From assembly GCA_017997825.1 (NCBI GenBank), contig JAGOEH010000003.1:1-50599 (forward strand): a stretch of DNA of 50,599 nt. The letters run 5' to 3'. The notes beneath the pieces were generated by a model. It was not told the origin of the DNA, searched no databases, and worked only from the letters and a program-made list of their open reading frames with translations. Below, piece after piece: positions 8,626-16,138 of this stretch. Positions within the stretch are counted from its first letter, which is position 1. Every line of letters starts with the position of its first letter. The DNA is from Candidatus Delongbacteria bacterium (GTDB taxonomy: Bacteria; JAGOEH01). A program made the translations under genes and the position numbers.

Positions 8626-9784
8626 CCAGAATAATCATTTTGGATCCTTTCATAATAGTATAATCTTCCATGGGGAGAATCACCGGCTGATTGGCCGTCA
8701 ATTCTTTGACTTTCTTCAGATTGGTGACCAGTTTCGATATATCGGTGGTCTTCTGGGCTTCATTGATGGCCTCTTTTTTCCGCTGGTAAAAATTCCCTGT
8801 ATTCTCGAGCAGTCCCAGTAATACTCCCTTATCGTCCTGTCGCACCCTCTCGGCCAGCTCTCTGAAGGGTTTACCATACCATTCATCTCCGATTTCAACC
8901 ACTCGAATCCGCTGATTCAGCAATTCCTTAAAAATAGTCGATAATCCTTGAATCTCCAGGGTATTGGATAACAGACTCTGGGAAAGCTTTCGGGAAAGAA
9001 TAATCTCATCACATCCGGCGGTGTGAAGATAGGAGGTGAATTTTTCATCCATAATCTCGGCAATCACATAAACCTTTGGATTAATGGTTTTCACGGTAAT
9101 CACCCCCATAACCGTCTTTGAATCGGCCGCCTGATCACTGGCGGATTGAGTCTGATCCGAAAGGATAAGGATTTTTTGTGCCGTTGTAACATTCGCCCGG
9201 GACAGGGTATTCTCCTCGATCCAATCTCCCCGGACAAAGTAAATCCCTTCATCCTTCATCTCAGAAAGAAATGATTCAATCGTTTGGCTTTCCTGGGTAT
9301 TTACCAGCACCAGGGCAGACTTACGACTACCAGTATGCCCGAAATAGCTTTTCAGTATTTCCGGCATATCGCTTTTCCAACCGCAGATAATAATATGACC
9401 CTTTAGTTGATTCAACTTGATCAATCCCCTGCTTTTTAACATGTTACGTTCAATCAGAAACGAGGCAATCCGACCGGTGATCAGACTCAGTAATCCAATC
9501 CCCAAAAACATGATCAGGATTCCGATAGCCCGCCCCCAAACTGTCACCGGATACTTGTCCCCATATCCCACCGTGAAAATCGTGACAAAAAACCACCATA
9601 AACTATCCCCAATCGATTGAAAAAGCTGATTCCCTCCGGTCCGTTCCGCCTGCAAAACCAGCCACGATGATAATAAAGCGAAAAGAATGATTACCAGGGT
9701 AAGCTTAAACGTCTCACTCCGCCAAAGTCTCGTCCATGGACTCAATAATCTCATAGTCTTTAGTCGACTCCCTCTCAAACTCAT
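8609..9784 (-). CDS. two-helix potassium channel with RCK (TrkA-N/TrkA-C) domain
   Basis: About 391 residues. TM1 is TLVIILFALLSSWLVLQAE. The pore helix and selectivity filter are SLWWFFVTIFTVGYGDKYP, with the canonical K+ signature TVGYGD. TM2 is GILIMFLGIGLLSLITG. Downstream is a cytoplasmic RCK module with a degenerate Rossmann start (GHIIICGWKSDMPEIL) and a TrkA-C-like end (IRVVEIGDEWYGKPFREL, ending MIILDGG). It resembles MthK/GsuK-type channels. Start options are TTG 9787, ATG 9784 (chosen; AGG just upstream) and ATG 9754. It is the first gene of a three-gene minus-strand operon with the cNMP-binding and radical SAM genes. Confidence 0.9.
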   Translation of the reverse strand: MSLRGSRLKTMRLLSPWTRLWRSETFKLTLVIILFALLSSWLVLQAERTGGNQLFQSIGDSLWWFFVTIFTVGYGDKYPVTVWGRAIGILIMFLGIGLLSLITGRIASFLIERNMLKSRGLIKLNQLKGHIIICGWKSDMPEILKSYFGHTGSRKSALVLVNTQESQTIESFLSEMKDEGIYFVRGDWIEENTLSRANVTTAQKILILSDQTQSASDQAADSKTVMGVITVKTINPKVYVIAEIMDEKFTSYLHTAGCDEIILSRKLSQSLLSNTLEIQGLSTIFKELLNQRIRVVEIGDEWYGKPFRELAERVRQDDKGVLLGLLENTGNFYQRKKEAINEAQKTTDISKLVTNLKKVKELTANQPVILPMEDYTIMKGSKMIILDGGHG

Positions 9785-9848
9785 CAACCTGATGGTAATC
9801 TAATCAAATCTCGATGAAAAGCAATATTTTTTCTTCGACAGAAACACC

Positions 9849-9876
9849 TTGATTTGCTCACTAAATCCCTTATATT
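9849..9876 (+). promoter_or_regulatory. candidate sigma70 promoter for the transglutaminase-hutH-cdd operon
   Basis: TTGATT at 9849-9854, a 16-base spacer, and TATATT at 9871-9876, about 76 bases before ATG 9953. It lies in the divergent gap between the channel gene (-) and this operon (+). Only one mismatch per hexamer or nearly so, but it is unverified. Confidence 0.45.
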
Positions 9877-9952
9877 GGTACTATTGTCCCCTCCTCGATT
9901 CGAGGAATCGGTAATCCATTGCCATGATCCATCGGATGAAAGGAACCGTATA

Positions 9953-10960
9953 ATGAAAATCCTTGTCAAAACCGTGGTTATCATCATAATCGCTCTGATC
10001 GCTTTGCTCTCTCTGCACCATGACTTTACCTTGATGATGATAGCCCGCCGACTCCAGGCCGAGACGCCGCTTCAGACCACCCTTAATTATTTCCATTACA
10101 CACGGAATCAGATTCTTTTTGCCAAATACGGTATTGGTCCCATTTATGATCATAGCCTGGGTCCCTTGGAGCGGGGTTTCGGATACTGTGATCAACAGTC
10201 CAATTTTTTCGTGCTGTTATGCGAATATGGAGGAATTCCGGCCCGGATGCTGATGCTGGAGTGTGATCACGGGATATCCTGCCACACCCTGGCCGAATCA
10301 AAAATTGGAAAAACCTGGGGAATCTTTGACCTTACCTACGGGATCTATTTTCATCACCCCGGCGATTCAACCCGCTTGATTCCAAAGAATGAGCTTGAGC
10401 AGGTTGTTCTGGATAGTATTTTTAATGGGTTATATCAGACCCGGTTTTATACCGACGGGCATACCGAATCCATCAGCCGCATTCGGCAAATCAGGATTGC
10501 CGTCACGCGATGGTTGTTTCCGGGATGGCTCTTGATTCACCACCCTTTGCAGGATGCTTACCTGAGCCTTCGATCGTTGAAACTGGACACGCCGGCCCGT
10601 CACTATTTGAAAGCCCGTCATTATTCAATAAGTTGCCGCTATACCGACGCATTCCACCACTATCAAACCTTGATCGGTCAGAGTCAATCCGATCATTATC
10701 CGGATCGGACTCTCTATCAAACCGCCTATCTTCATCATCTCCGCCACAGCGATTCTACTGCCGACTCACTCTGCCGACAGTTGATCAAGCATTATCCGCA
10801 CTCTTCATTTAAAAGCGACACCTATTGGCTGATCTATCAGATTTGTCCCACCTCTTCGCATCGCGATTCACTCTTGAAGTGGGCGGATAATTGGGACAGT
10901 CACTGGGAACGCTATCATCATTTTCGCTATAAGGATTCCAATCCGAAGGAGCAGCCATGA
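9953..10960 (+). CDS. membrane-anchored transglutaminase-like protein with helical C-terminal half
   Basis: 335 residues from ATG 9953, chosen for the AAAGGA ribosome binding site and because the protein then opens with MKILVK and one membrane helix (VVIIIIALIALLSL). Residues 75-130 match the transglutaminase/protease-like core: Cys79 in GFGYCDQQSNFFVLLCEYGGIPARML, His111 in CHTLAESKIGKTW and Asp126 in GIFDLTYG, giving a full Cys-His-Asp triad. The C-terminal half is rich in tyrosine and histidine and looks like short helical repeats (for example RHYLKARHYS and DAFHHYQTL), perhaps TPR-like. Activity could be protease, peptidase or cross-linking. It overlaps hutH by 4 bases. Substrate unknown. 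Confidence 0.7.
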   Translation: MKILVKTVVIIIIALIALLSLHHDFTLMMIARRLQAETPLQTTLNYFHYTRNQILFAKYGIGPIYDHSLGPLERGFGYCDQQSNFFVLLCEYGGIPARMLMLECDHGISCHTLAESKIGKTWGIFDLTYGIYFHHPGDSTRLIPKNELEQVVLDSIFNGLYQTRFYTDGHTESISRIRQIRIAVTRWLFPGWLLIHHPLQDAYLSLRSLKLDTPARHYLKARHYSISCRYTDAFHHYQTLIGQSQSDHYPDRTLYQTAYLHHLRHSDSTADSLCRQLIKHYPHSSFKSDTYWLIYQICPTSSHRDSLLKWADNWDSHWERYHHFRYKDSNPKEQP

Positions 10961-12477
10961 TTTATCTCGATGGAAATCAACTTACAATTGATCAGGTCAT
11001 TCAGATCGCCCGCGATCATGAGGAAGTAGCCCTTGACCCGGAGGCTATTGGGCGGGTTCATCAGTCCTCCGGGATTGTCGATCAGTTTATTCATGAAAAC
11101 CGTATCATTTACGGCATCACAACCGGATTCGGCAGTTTTTCACAGGTAAAAATCCCCCCGGAAAATGTCCGACAGCTTCAGGCCAACCTGCTGATGTCCC
11201 ACTCGTCTGGGGTTGGTCCCTCTATTCCGGAGGAGCAGGTTAGAGCGATGATGGTACTCCGGGTCAATGCCCTCTGTAAGGGGTATTCGGGAATCCGGTT
11301 TGAAACCTTGGAGCGATTGCTATTTTTTCTCAACCGTAATATACTCCCTCTTGTCCCCAAAAAGGGGAGCGTCGGAGCCAGCGGAGATCTGGTACCATTG
11401 TCACACATGTCATTACCTCTTATCGGATTAGGTCAGGTTATCCATCAGGGACGTATCATGAATGCTCGGGACATGCTGCAGCAAATCGGCATGGAACCTT
11501 TGGTATTGGAAGCTAAAGAAGGATTGGCTTTGATCAATGGGACCCAGATGATGAGCGCCGTCGGGTGTCTCAATGTGTATGACAGTCTGAAACTCTGCCG
11601 ATTGGCCGATGTGATATCCGCCGCATCGATTGAGGCTCTTCGCGGAACCGACACCCCTTTCCATCCCGTCGTCCATCAGCTTAGACCTCATCCCGGCCAG
11701 CAAATTGTCGCATCCAACCTCCGTCAGCTCCTTCAGAACAGCCAAATCATGCACAGCCATCGCAACTGTTCCAAGATTCAGGATTCCTATTCATTGCGCT
11801 GTATACCCCAGGTCCATGGTGCTTCACGAGATGCCATCTCATTCGTTGCTTCAACCCTGCAAACCGAAATCAATTCCGTGACCGATAATCCGATCATCTT
11901 ACCTGAGGATCACACCAGTATCAGTTGCGGAAACTTTCACGGACAGCCGGTGGCATTAGCCATGGATTTTCTTGGAATTGCCGTAGCAGAATTAGCCAAC
12001 ATCTCAGAACGACGAATCGAACGACTGGTTGATCCTGCTTTATCCAATTTACCGCCGTTTTTAACTCCCGAAGGAGGGTTGAATTCCGGATATATGATCA
12101 CGCAATACACTGCTGCTTCACTGGTTTCAGAGAATAAGGTTTTGGCTCACCCGGCCTCGGTCGATTCCATTCCAACCTCGGCCAACCAAGAAGACCATGT
12201 CAGCATGGGAACCATTGCCGCTCACAAAGCCACCGAAATCATTCAGAATGTTCAGCATGTGTTGGCAATTGAACTTTTATGCGCCTGTCAGGGATTGGAT
12301 TTTATTGCCGAAAAACCAGGCCTCGGTGTCCATCATATCCATCAATTCATCCGAAAATCAATCCCGACTTTAACCCATGACCGAATAATGGCCGATGACA
12401 TCAAACACGTCACTGCCATTTTTAGCTCCTCCACTCTATGGAAGGAAATATCCTATGTCATCCCAGGATTACAGTAA
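10957..12477 (+). CDS. hutH: histidine ammonia-lyase
   Basis: 506 residues, the usual length. It converts L-histidine to urocanate and ammonia. The Ala-Ser-Gly triplet that cyclises into the MIO cofactor is in GSVGASGDLVPLSHMSL. Other family motifs are YGITTGFGSF, SLRCIPQVHGA, TDNPI and SIPTSANQEDHVSMG. The substrate-selecting pair reads Ser-His (LLMSHSSGVG), as in histidine lyases, rather than Phe-Leu (phenylalanine) or His-Leu (tyrosine). No hutU, hutI or hutG is nearby, so histidine breakdown may be encoded elsewhere or urocanate may be the end product. ATGA overlap with the preceding gene; cdd starts inside its 3' end. Confidence 0.95.
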   Translation: MIYLDGNQLTIDQVIQIARDHEEVALDPEAIGRVHQSSGIVDQFIHENRIIYGITTGFGSFSQVKIPPENVRQLQANLLMSHSSGVGPSIPEEQVRAMMVLRVNALCKGYSGIRFETLERLLFFLNRNILPLVPKKGSVGASGDLVPLSHMSLPLIGLGQVIHQGRIMNARDMLQQIGMEPLVLEAKEGLALINGTQMMSAVGCLNVYDSLKLCRLADVISAASIEALRGTDTPFHPVVHQLRPHPGQQIVASNLRQLLQNSQIMHSHRNCSKIQDSYSLRCIPQVHGASRDAISFVASTLQTEINSVTDNPIILPEDHTSISCGNFHGQPVALAMDFLGIAVAELANISERRIERLVDPALSNLPPFLTPEGGLNSGYMITQYTAASLVSENKVLAHPASVDSIPTSANQEDHVSMGTIAAHKATEIIQNVQHVLAIELLCACQGLDFIAEKPGLGVHHIHQFIRKSIPTLTHDRIMADDIKHVTAIFSSSTLWKEISYVIPGLQ

Positions 12478-12859
12478 ACTTATCGATCAATGCTTCACAG
12501 TAGCACCAATGGCCTATTCGCCATATTCAAATATCCAGGTCGGAGCAGCGCTACTGTGTAATGATCAGCAGATTTTTGAAGGGGTCAATGTTGAAAACGC
12601 ATCCTATGGACTTACCATTTGCGCAGAGCGAAATGCCATTGGAAATGCAATTACCCATGGCTTCAGAAAATTTATCGCCCTTTCATTATACTCTCCCCAG
12701 ATTGAATTCATCCTGCCATGTGGTGCCTGCCGCCAAGTTTTGGCGGAATTCAATCCGAAGATTCAAATACTATCAATGAATTCAAAACATGAAATCAAAT
12801 TGTACAGCTTGGATCAGATATTTAAAGAGGCTTTTATCCTCGATCAGTCGATCGATTAA
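12455..12859 (+). CDS. cdd: cytidine deaminase
   Basis: 134 residues, the size of the small tetrameric, all-cysteine zinc class. It deaminates cytidine and deoxycytidine for pyrimidine salvage. Zinc ligands and catalytic Glu are in CAERNAIG and PCGACRQVLAEF; YSPYSNIQVGAALL and GVNVENASYG form the substrate pocket. ATG 12455 was chosen because GAAGGA lies just upstream and MSSQDYSKLI fits the family start; it overlaps hutH by 23 bases. Its end overlaps the opposite-strand mini-protein gene by 4 bases. Confidence 0.95.
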   Translation: MSSQDYSKLIDQCFTVAPMAYSPYSNIQVGAALLCNDQQIFEGVNVENASYGLTICAERNAIGNAITHGFRKFIALSLYSPQIEFILPCGACRQVLAEFNPKIQILSMNSKHEIKLYSLDQIFKEAFILDQSID

Positions 12860-13038
12860 ATTTCTTTTTCGCCTTTATTAATAAGCGTGACAACCGCATA
12901 CAATACAACGGTATAAATCACCGATCCGAAATACAAGCTTCCGGTCAGCTTGGAATCGGCTGACAACGAATAGGCAAGAATTCCAGGAATGAAAGCCAGA
13001 ACGACTAGCAGAATCCAACCGATAATTTTACGAGTCAT
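12856..13038 (-). CDS. 60-residue two-helix membrane protein
   Basis: Not recognised. The sequence has two hydrophobic helices (IIGWILLVVLAFIPGILAY and LYFGSVIYTVVLYAVVTLI) with a short polar turn (SADSKLTG) and a charged tail (NKGEKEI). It is real by its signals: AGGAGG sits 6 bases before ATG, and a perfect-consensus sigma70 promoter lies just upstream with a very short leader. It is a single-gene unit facing cdd. Small two-helix proteins like this often sit in the inner membrane as regulators or stress proteins, but nothing specific can be assigned. Confidence 0.8.
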   Translation of the reverse strand: MTRKIIGWILLVVLAFIPGILAYSLSADSKLTGSLYFGSVIYTVVLYAVVTLINKGEKEI

Positions 13039-13060
13039 GAATTCCTCCTTTTTTTATTCG

Positions 13061-13089
13061 ATTATAATAAAATTCAATCACCCTGTCAA
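13061..13089 (-). promoter_or_regulatory. perfect-consensus sigma70 promoter of the 60-residue membrane protein gene
   Basis: On the minus strand TTGACA (13089-13084), a 17-base spacer, and TATAAT (13066-13061). All twelve hexamer positions match consensus and the spacer is optimal. The ribosome binding site AGGAGG is only ~12 bases below the -10 box, so the leader is tiny. Confidence 0.85.
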
Positions 13090-13147
13090 TACAATTCTGC
13101 CCTAAAATACAGCCCATTCTTGAAATATCATCCTCATTATCATTCAA

Positions 13148-14053
13148 TTAAAGGATTAATTCTTTCTGGAATCGAATCGATCCCCTATGATATGACAAAT
13201 CACATCGAGTAAGATCCAGACGAGGTAACTCCGGTAATTCAAATCCAATCGATACCGCAGCAAATTCTCCATCACGCAACATAGTTTTATCACTGGTTTT
13301 GTCAGACCGAGGCTTTAAGTGTCCGCATCCCGGAATGGTTAAAATCACTTGGTTGGGATCAAACGATTGAATTCTGCCGGATATGTTTTTAACCTGAATT
13401 GAAAGCATGATCTGGGTATCGGAACGATTCAATTCGATCTTAAAAAAAAGCTGGCCTGAGATATCGATGGACGTAATGGCTTGTTCACCCTCAAGACGGC
13501 GAATAATTTTTTCATCTTTAAGCTGACGCTCAGTCATAAAACTATGGTTGATCTGAGAATAATAGAAGGGAATTTGAGTGTCGCGATCCCCATCTTTACC
13601 TGTTTCCCGAATAACCAGATTGAATTTTTTATGAATAAGAATATCCGATGGAAGAATGAGATAAAAGGTATGCTGAAACTCATTTTCAAAACCAAAAGAA
13701 TGAAATTTCTTATTCCCCCCAATGACCATCGGATCAAATCGAATGGCCGAAGAAGCAATCATAAAGCTGAACTGACGAACGAGTTTCCGATGCTCATGAT
13801 CGGAGTAAAATAACAGGCGGTTTCCCTGGTTGGAAAAAAAGGGACTTGGAATGACAAAACTAACGATTAGTAATGGAGATTTTGATAAATGATGAGGATG
13901 CTGCTGAATGTAAGATGAAAATTCTGATTCTTTTAGCGAAAAATCTAGGGTAAATTTTTCCTGGTCGGAGGAAAAAAAAGTCGTTTCGAACCGTTGTGGA
14001 TTGGCCTGAATCATCATTACCATCAGAAACCATACTGACAGAAATCGAATCAT
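13148..14053 (-). CDS. predicted exported protein, family not recognised
   Basis: 301 residues. It starts with a signal peptide (MIRFLSVWFLMVMMIQANP). The rest looks beta-rich, with alternating hydrophobic strands (SPLLIVSFVIPSPFF, LFFKIELNRSDTQIMLSIQV) and conserved-looking late cysteines in VILTIPGCGHL and LTRCDLSYHRG. No enzyme motif is visible. Its start overlaps the stop of the upstream lipoprotein gene by 4 bases, so the two form a two-gene unit and probably act together in the periplasm or outer membrane. The pair is noticeably richer in A/T codons (AAA, ATT, TTT) than the genes left of 12.4 kb. Confidence 0.65.
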   Translation of the reverse strand: MIRFLSVWFLMVMMIQANPQRFETTFFSSDQEKFTLDFSLKESEFSSYIQQHPHHLSKSPLLIVSFVIPSPFFSNQGNRLLFYSDHEHRKLVRQFSFMIASSAIRFDPMVIGGNKKFHSFGFENEFQHTFYLILPSDILIHKKFNLVIRETGKDGDRDTQIPFYYSQINHSFMTERQLKDEKIIRRLEGEQAITSIDISGQLFFKIELNRSDTQIMLSIQVKNISGRIQSFDPNQVILTIPGCGHLKPRSDKTSDKTMLRDGEFAAVSIGFELPELPRLDLTRCDLSYHRGSIRFQKELIL

Positions 14054-14625
14054 GGCACATCTCCTTTTCTCCAGGTATAAACTACAGCATCATCCCAGTT
14101 CGAAACCAATAACTTCAACCACTCCGTTTCATCATCCCGCATCTCGTTTGGGAATACCAAGCCAAAGGTAATTTCCCAACACGGTTCATCATAGATATGA
14201 CCGTCAGCCCCCAACGGTTTATATTTCGGATAGGTTCCCTCTCCGATCACTTCCGGCTTACAACGCTCAAGACGATCATTGATCAGTACAAAATTTTCAC
14301 GGAAATCCAATAACAGATTCTGCATGGAACGAGAACGAGCCGTTATATTAAACCATATATGACGTTGAGAATACTGAACATATCGTTGAATTACCGATTT
14401 GGAAAGCCCTTGTTTCAGTCCCTTGTCCCTGGCATAATTCCGGTAATACTGTTCAATATGCTCGGGTGTATTGAATTCGACAATATAAGAGATTGAACGT
14501 TCCTTATTTTGTCGGTCATACAACTCGGACAGCGTTGTATAGTATTCTCCTCCATAATCATAATACTTGGGCGTACATGATATAAGCAAAACAATCAACC
14601 ATCCCAACACCACTAGTTTATTCAT
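14050..14625 (-). CDS. predicted lipoprotein, family not recognised
   Basis: 191 residues. The N-terminus MNKLVVLGWLIVLLISCTPKYY is a lipoprotein signal with the lipobox LISC, giving Cys17 as the lipidated residue. The mature part contains a Tyr/Arg-rich helical stretch (HIEQYYRNYARDKGLKQGL) and a C-terminal half ending VSNWDDAVVYTWRKGD. A ribosome binding site AAGGTAGG lies upstream. It forms an operon with the exported protein downstream (ATGA overlap). I looked for a GWxTD motif, common in related phyla, and did not find one. Confidence 0.65.
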   Translation of the reverse strand: MNKLVVLGWLIVLLISCTPKYYDYGGEYYTTLSELYDRQNKERSISYIVEFNTPEHIEQYYRNYARDKGLKQGLSKSVIQRYVQYSQRHIWFNITARSRSMQNLLLDFRENFVLINDRLERCKPEVIGEGTYPKYKPLGADGHIYDEPCWEITFGLVFPNEMRDDETEWLKLLVSNWDDAVVYTWRKGDVP

Positions 14626-14689
14626 TCCGGCACCTACCTTTTTTTGAGAGTATTAATGCACAAATTATGCCGGACTAGTGTAAAGAAAT

Positions 14690-15751
14690 TTATGTATCTT
14701 GGTATTCCTTAAAGATATGATAGAAGGCGTCTCGGTGGTCAATAAAAAGATCCAGTAGATCAGGATCAAAATGGCGGCTTCGCTGTTCGGCCATCATACC
14801 AACCGACTCATCAAACGAGATCGCTTCTTTATAAGGACGACGAGAGGTTAGTGCATCCAACACATCCGCAATAGCCACTATTCTTCCCATCACGGGGATA
14901 TCCTTTCCTTGAAGGGCATAAGGATAACCCGTCCCATCAAACTTTTCATGATGGGTTAATGCGATCATCGATCCGGTGACTAAAAAGGGGCTTCTGGTTT
15001 TGGCCAGAATTGAATTTCCAATGATCGTATGGGTTTTCATCAATTCAAACTCATCCGTTGTCAGTCGGCCTGGTTTAAGTAAAATCTGATCCGGAATCCC
15101 GATTTTTCCGACATCATGCAGCGGTGATGCATAAAAGATAAGATTCTGGTTGGTATCATCCAAACCCGCCAGTTTTGCTAAATATCGTGAATAATGCGAC
15201 ACTCTCAAAATATGGCGGCCGGTCTCCGGATCTTTATATTCAGCGGCTTTACCAATCATACAAAGCGATTCATGCTCACGATCCAGAATATCGGCCGTGG
15301 CAACCTGAATTTCATGCTCCAAAAGCAAGGATTTATTCATCAAAATTTTTTGACTTTTTCTCAACTCCAAAAGATTGGTAACACGAGCTTTAAACTCCGC
15401 CGAATGAATCGGCTTAGATAAGAATTCGGTCGCTCCCGCCTGGAGGGCCTGCAATCGAATATCGGAGTCATCCGAAATGGCTGTAATCATGATTATCGGT
15501 ATCCGATCCTCCAATCGCCTGATCCGGGTTATCAACTCTATCCCGTCAAACTGCGGCATCATGTAGTCAACTAAAGCCAGATCGATCGGATTAGACTGGA
15601 TAAACTCCCAGGCTTCTACCGGTGATAAAAAACTAGAGATCCGAAAACCCATTTTTTTGGCCAGCAGTTCAATAACCAACAGATTCTCACGAGAATCGTC
15701 AACCGATACAAGAGTAAAATCACGGGCCATTTCAATTGAATTATGCATCAT
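14690..15751 (-). CDS. response regulator with HD-GYP phosphodiesterase domain
   Basis: 353 residues. The receiver domain (about 11-130) has the acidic pair VDDS, phospho-acceptor Asp62 in LALVDYMMPQFDG and the Lys in FLSKPIHS. The output domain (about 165-345) is HD-GYP: the metal-binding HD in ASPLHDVGKIGIPDQILLKPG, HTIIGNSIL, HHEKFDGTGYP and the trailing RSRHFDPDLLDLF. This family hydrolyses c-di-GMP to GMP. It is probably the phosphorylation-controlled counterpart of the two PilZ proteins in this window. AAAGGCGG precedes the start; 15748 and 15730 are alternative ATGs. Its promoter must lie in the adjacent origin-like gap. Confidence 0.93.
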   Translation of the reverse strand: MMHNSIEMARDFTLVSVDDSRENLLVIELLAKKMGFRISSFLSPVEAWEFIQSNPIDLALVDYMMPQFDGIELITRIRRLEDRIPIIMITAISDDSDIRLQALQAGATEFLSKPIHSAEFKARVTNLLELRKSQKILMNKSLLLEHEIQVATADILDREHESLCMIGKAAEYKDPETGRHILRVSHYSRYLAKLAGLDDTNQNLIFYASPLHDVGKIGIPDQILLKPGRLTTDEFELMKTHTIIGNSILAKTRSPFLVTGSMIALTHHEKFDGTGYPYALQGKDIPVMGRIVAIADVLDALTSRRPYKEAISFDESVGMMAEQRSRHFDPDLLDLFIDHRDAFYHIFKEYQDT

Positions 15752-15775
15752 CCGCCTTTCTAATAGTAATTATAA

Positions 15776-15791
15776 TATTAAATATTTAATA
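15776..15791. repeat. 16-base perfect A/T palindrome in the putative origin
   Basis: TATTAAATATTTAATA reads the same on both strands. It sits in the most A/T-rich part of the gap and 25 bases upstream of the HD-GYP start, so it could also be an operator for that gene. Confidence 0.6.
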
Positions 15792-16023
15792 AATTACAAG
15801 GAAAATAGTATTAATTATAAGAGGAAAAAGAGAGGATAAACTATAGAAATGAATGGGGTGGATAGAGATGACAAACCATCTGCAATAAACCGAAAACCCG
15901 TGATTGGGGATAAATGAAAAAAATAGTGGTTTATCCCAAGTATAAAAAAAAGAATCAAACCATTATACACACTAAAAAATCGAATGAAAAGCAATAAGTG
16001 GTTAAAAATAAAGGCTAAAATAT

Positions 16024-16043
16024 TGTGGATAACTTGTGGATAA
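16024..16043 (-). promoter_or_regulatory. pair of DnaA boxes
   Basis: TGTGGATAA at 16024-16032 and again at 16035-16043, i.e. TTATCCACA twice on the minus strand with a 2-base gap. Both are exact matches to the high-affinity DnaA box. They lie about 100 bases past the end of dnaA. Confidence 0.8.
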
Positions 16044-16138
16044 AAATATTAAAAATAGTTGAAAGAAATCTAACCTTAAGCAATATAACAATATAGGATG
16101 ATTTAATAAAAGAAGGATAAAGAAAAATATTGTGAATA

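Larger units (their letters stand above)
15752..16138. other. candidate replication origin (oriC) between dnaA and the HD-GYP gene
   Basis: This 387-base gap has no convincing ORF. It is strongly A/T-rich, especially 15760-15830, where TATTAAATATTTAATA (15776-15791) is a perfect 16-base palindrome that could be part of an unwinding element. Two exact DnaA boxes, TGTGGATAA (complement TTATCCACA), occur in the same orientation at 16024-16032 and 16035-16043, 11 bases apart, about one helical turn. Near-matches occur at 15905-15913 (TGGGGATAA) and 16131-16139 (TGTGAATAT). It lies directly 3' of dnaA. Box number, phasing and gene context support an origin; strand-skew analysis of the whole genome is not possible here. 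Confidence 0.6.
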
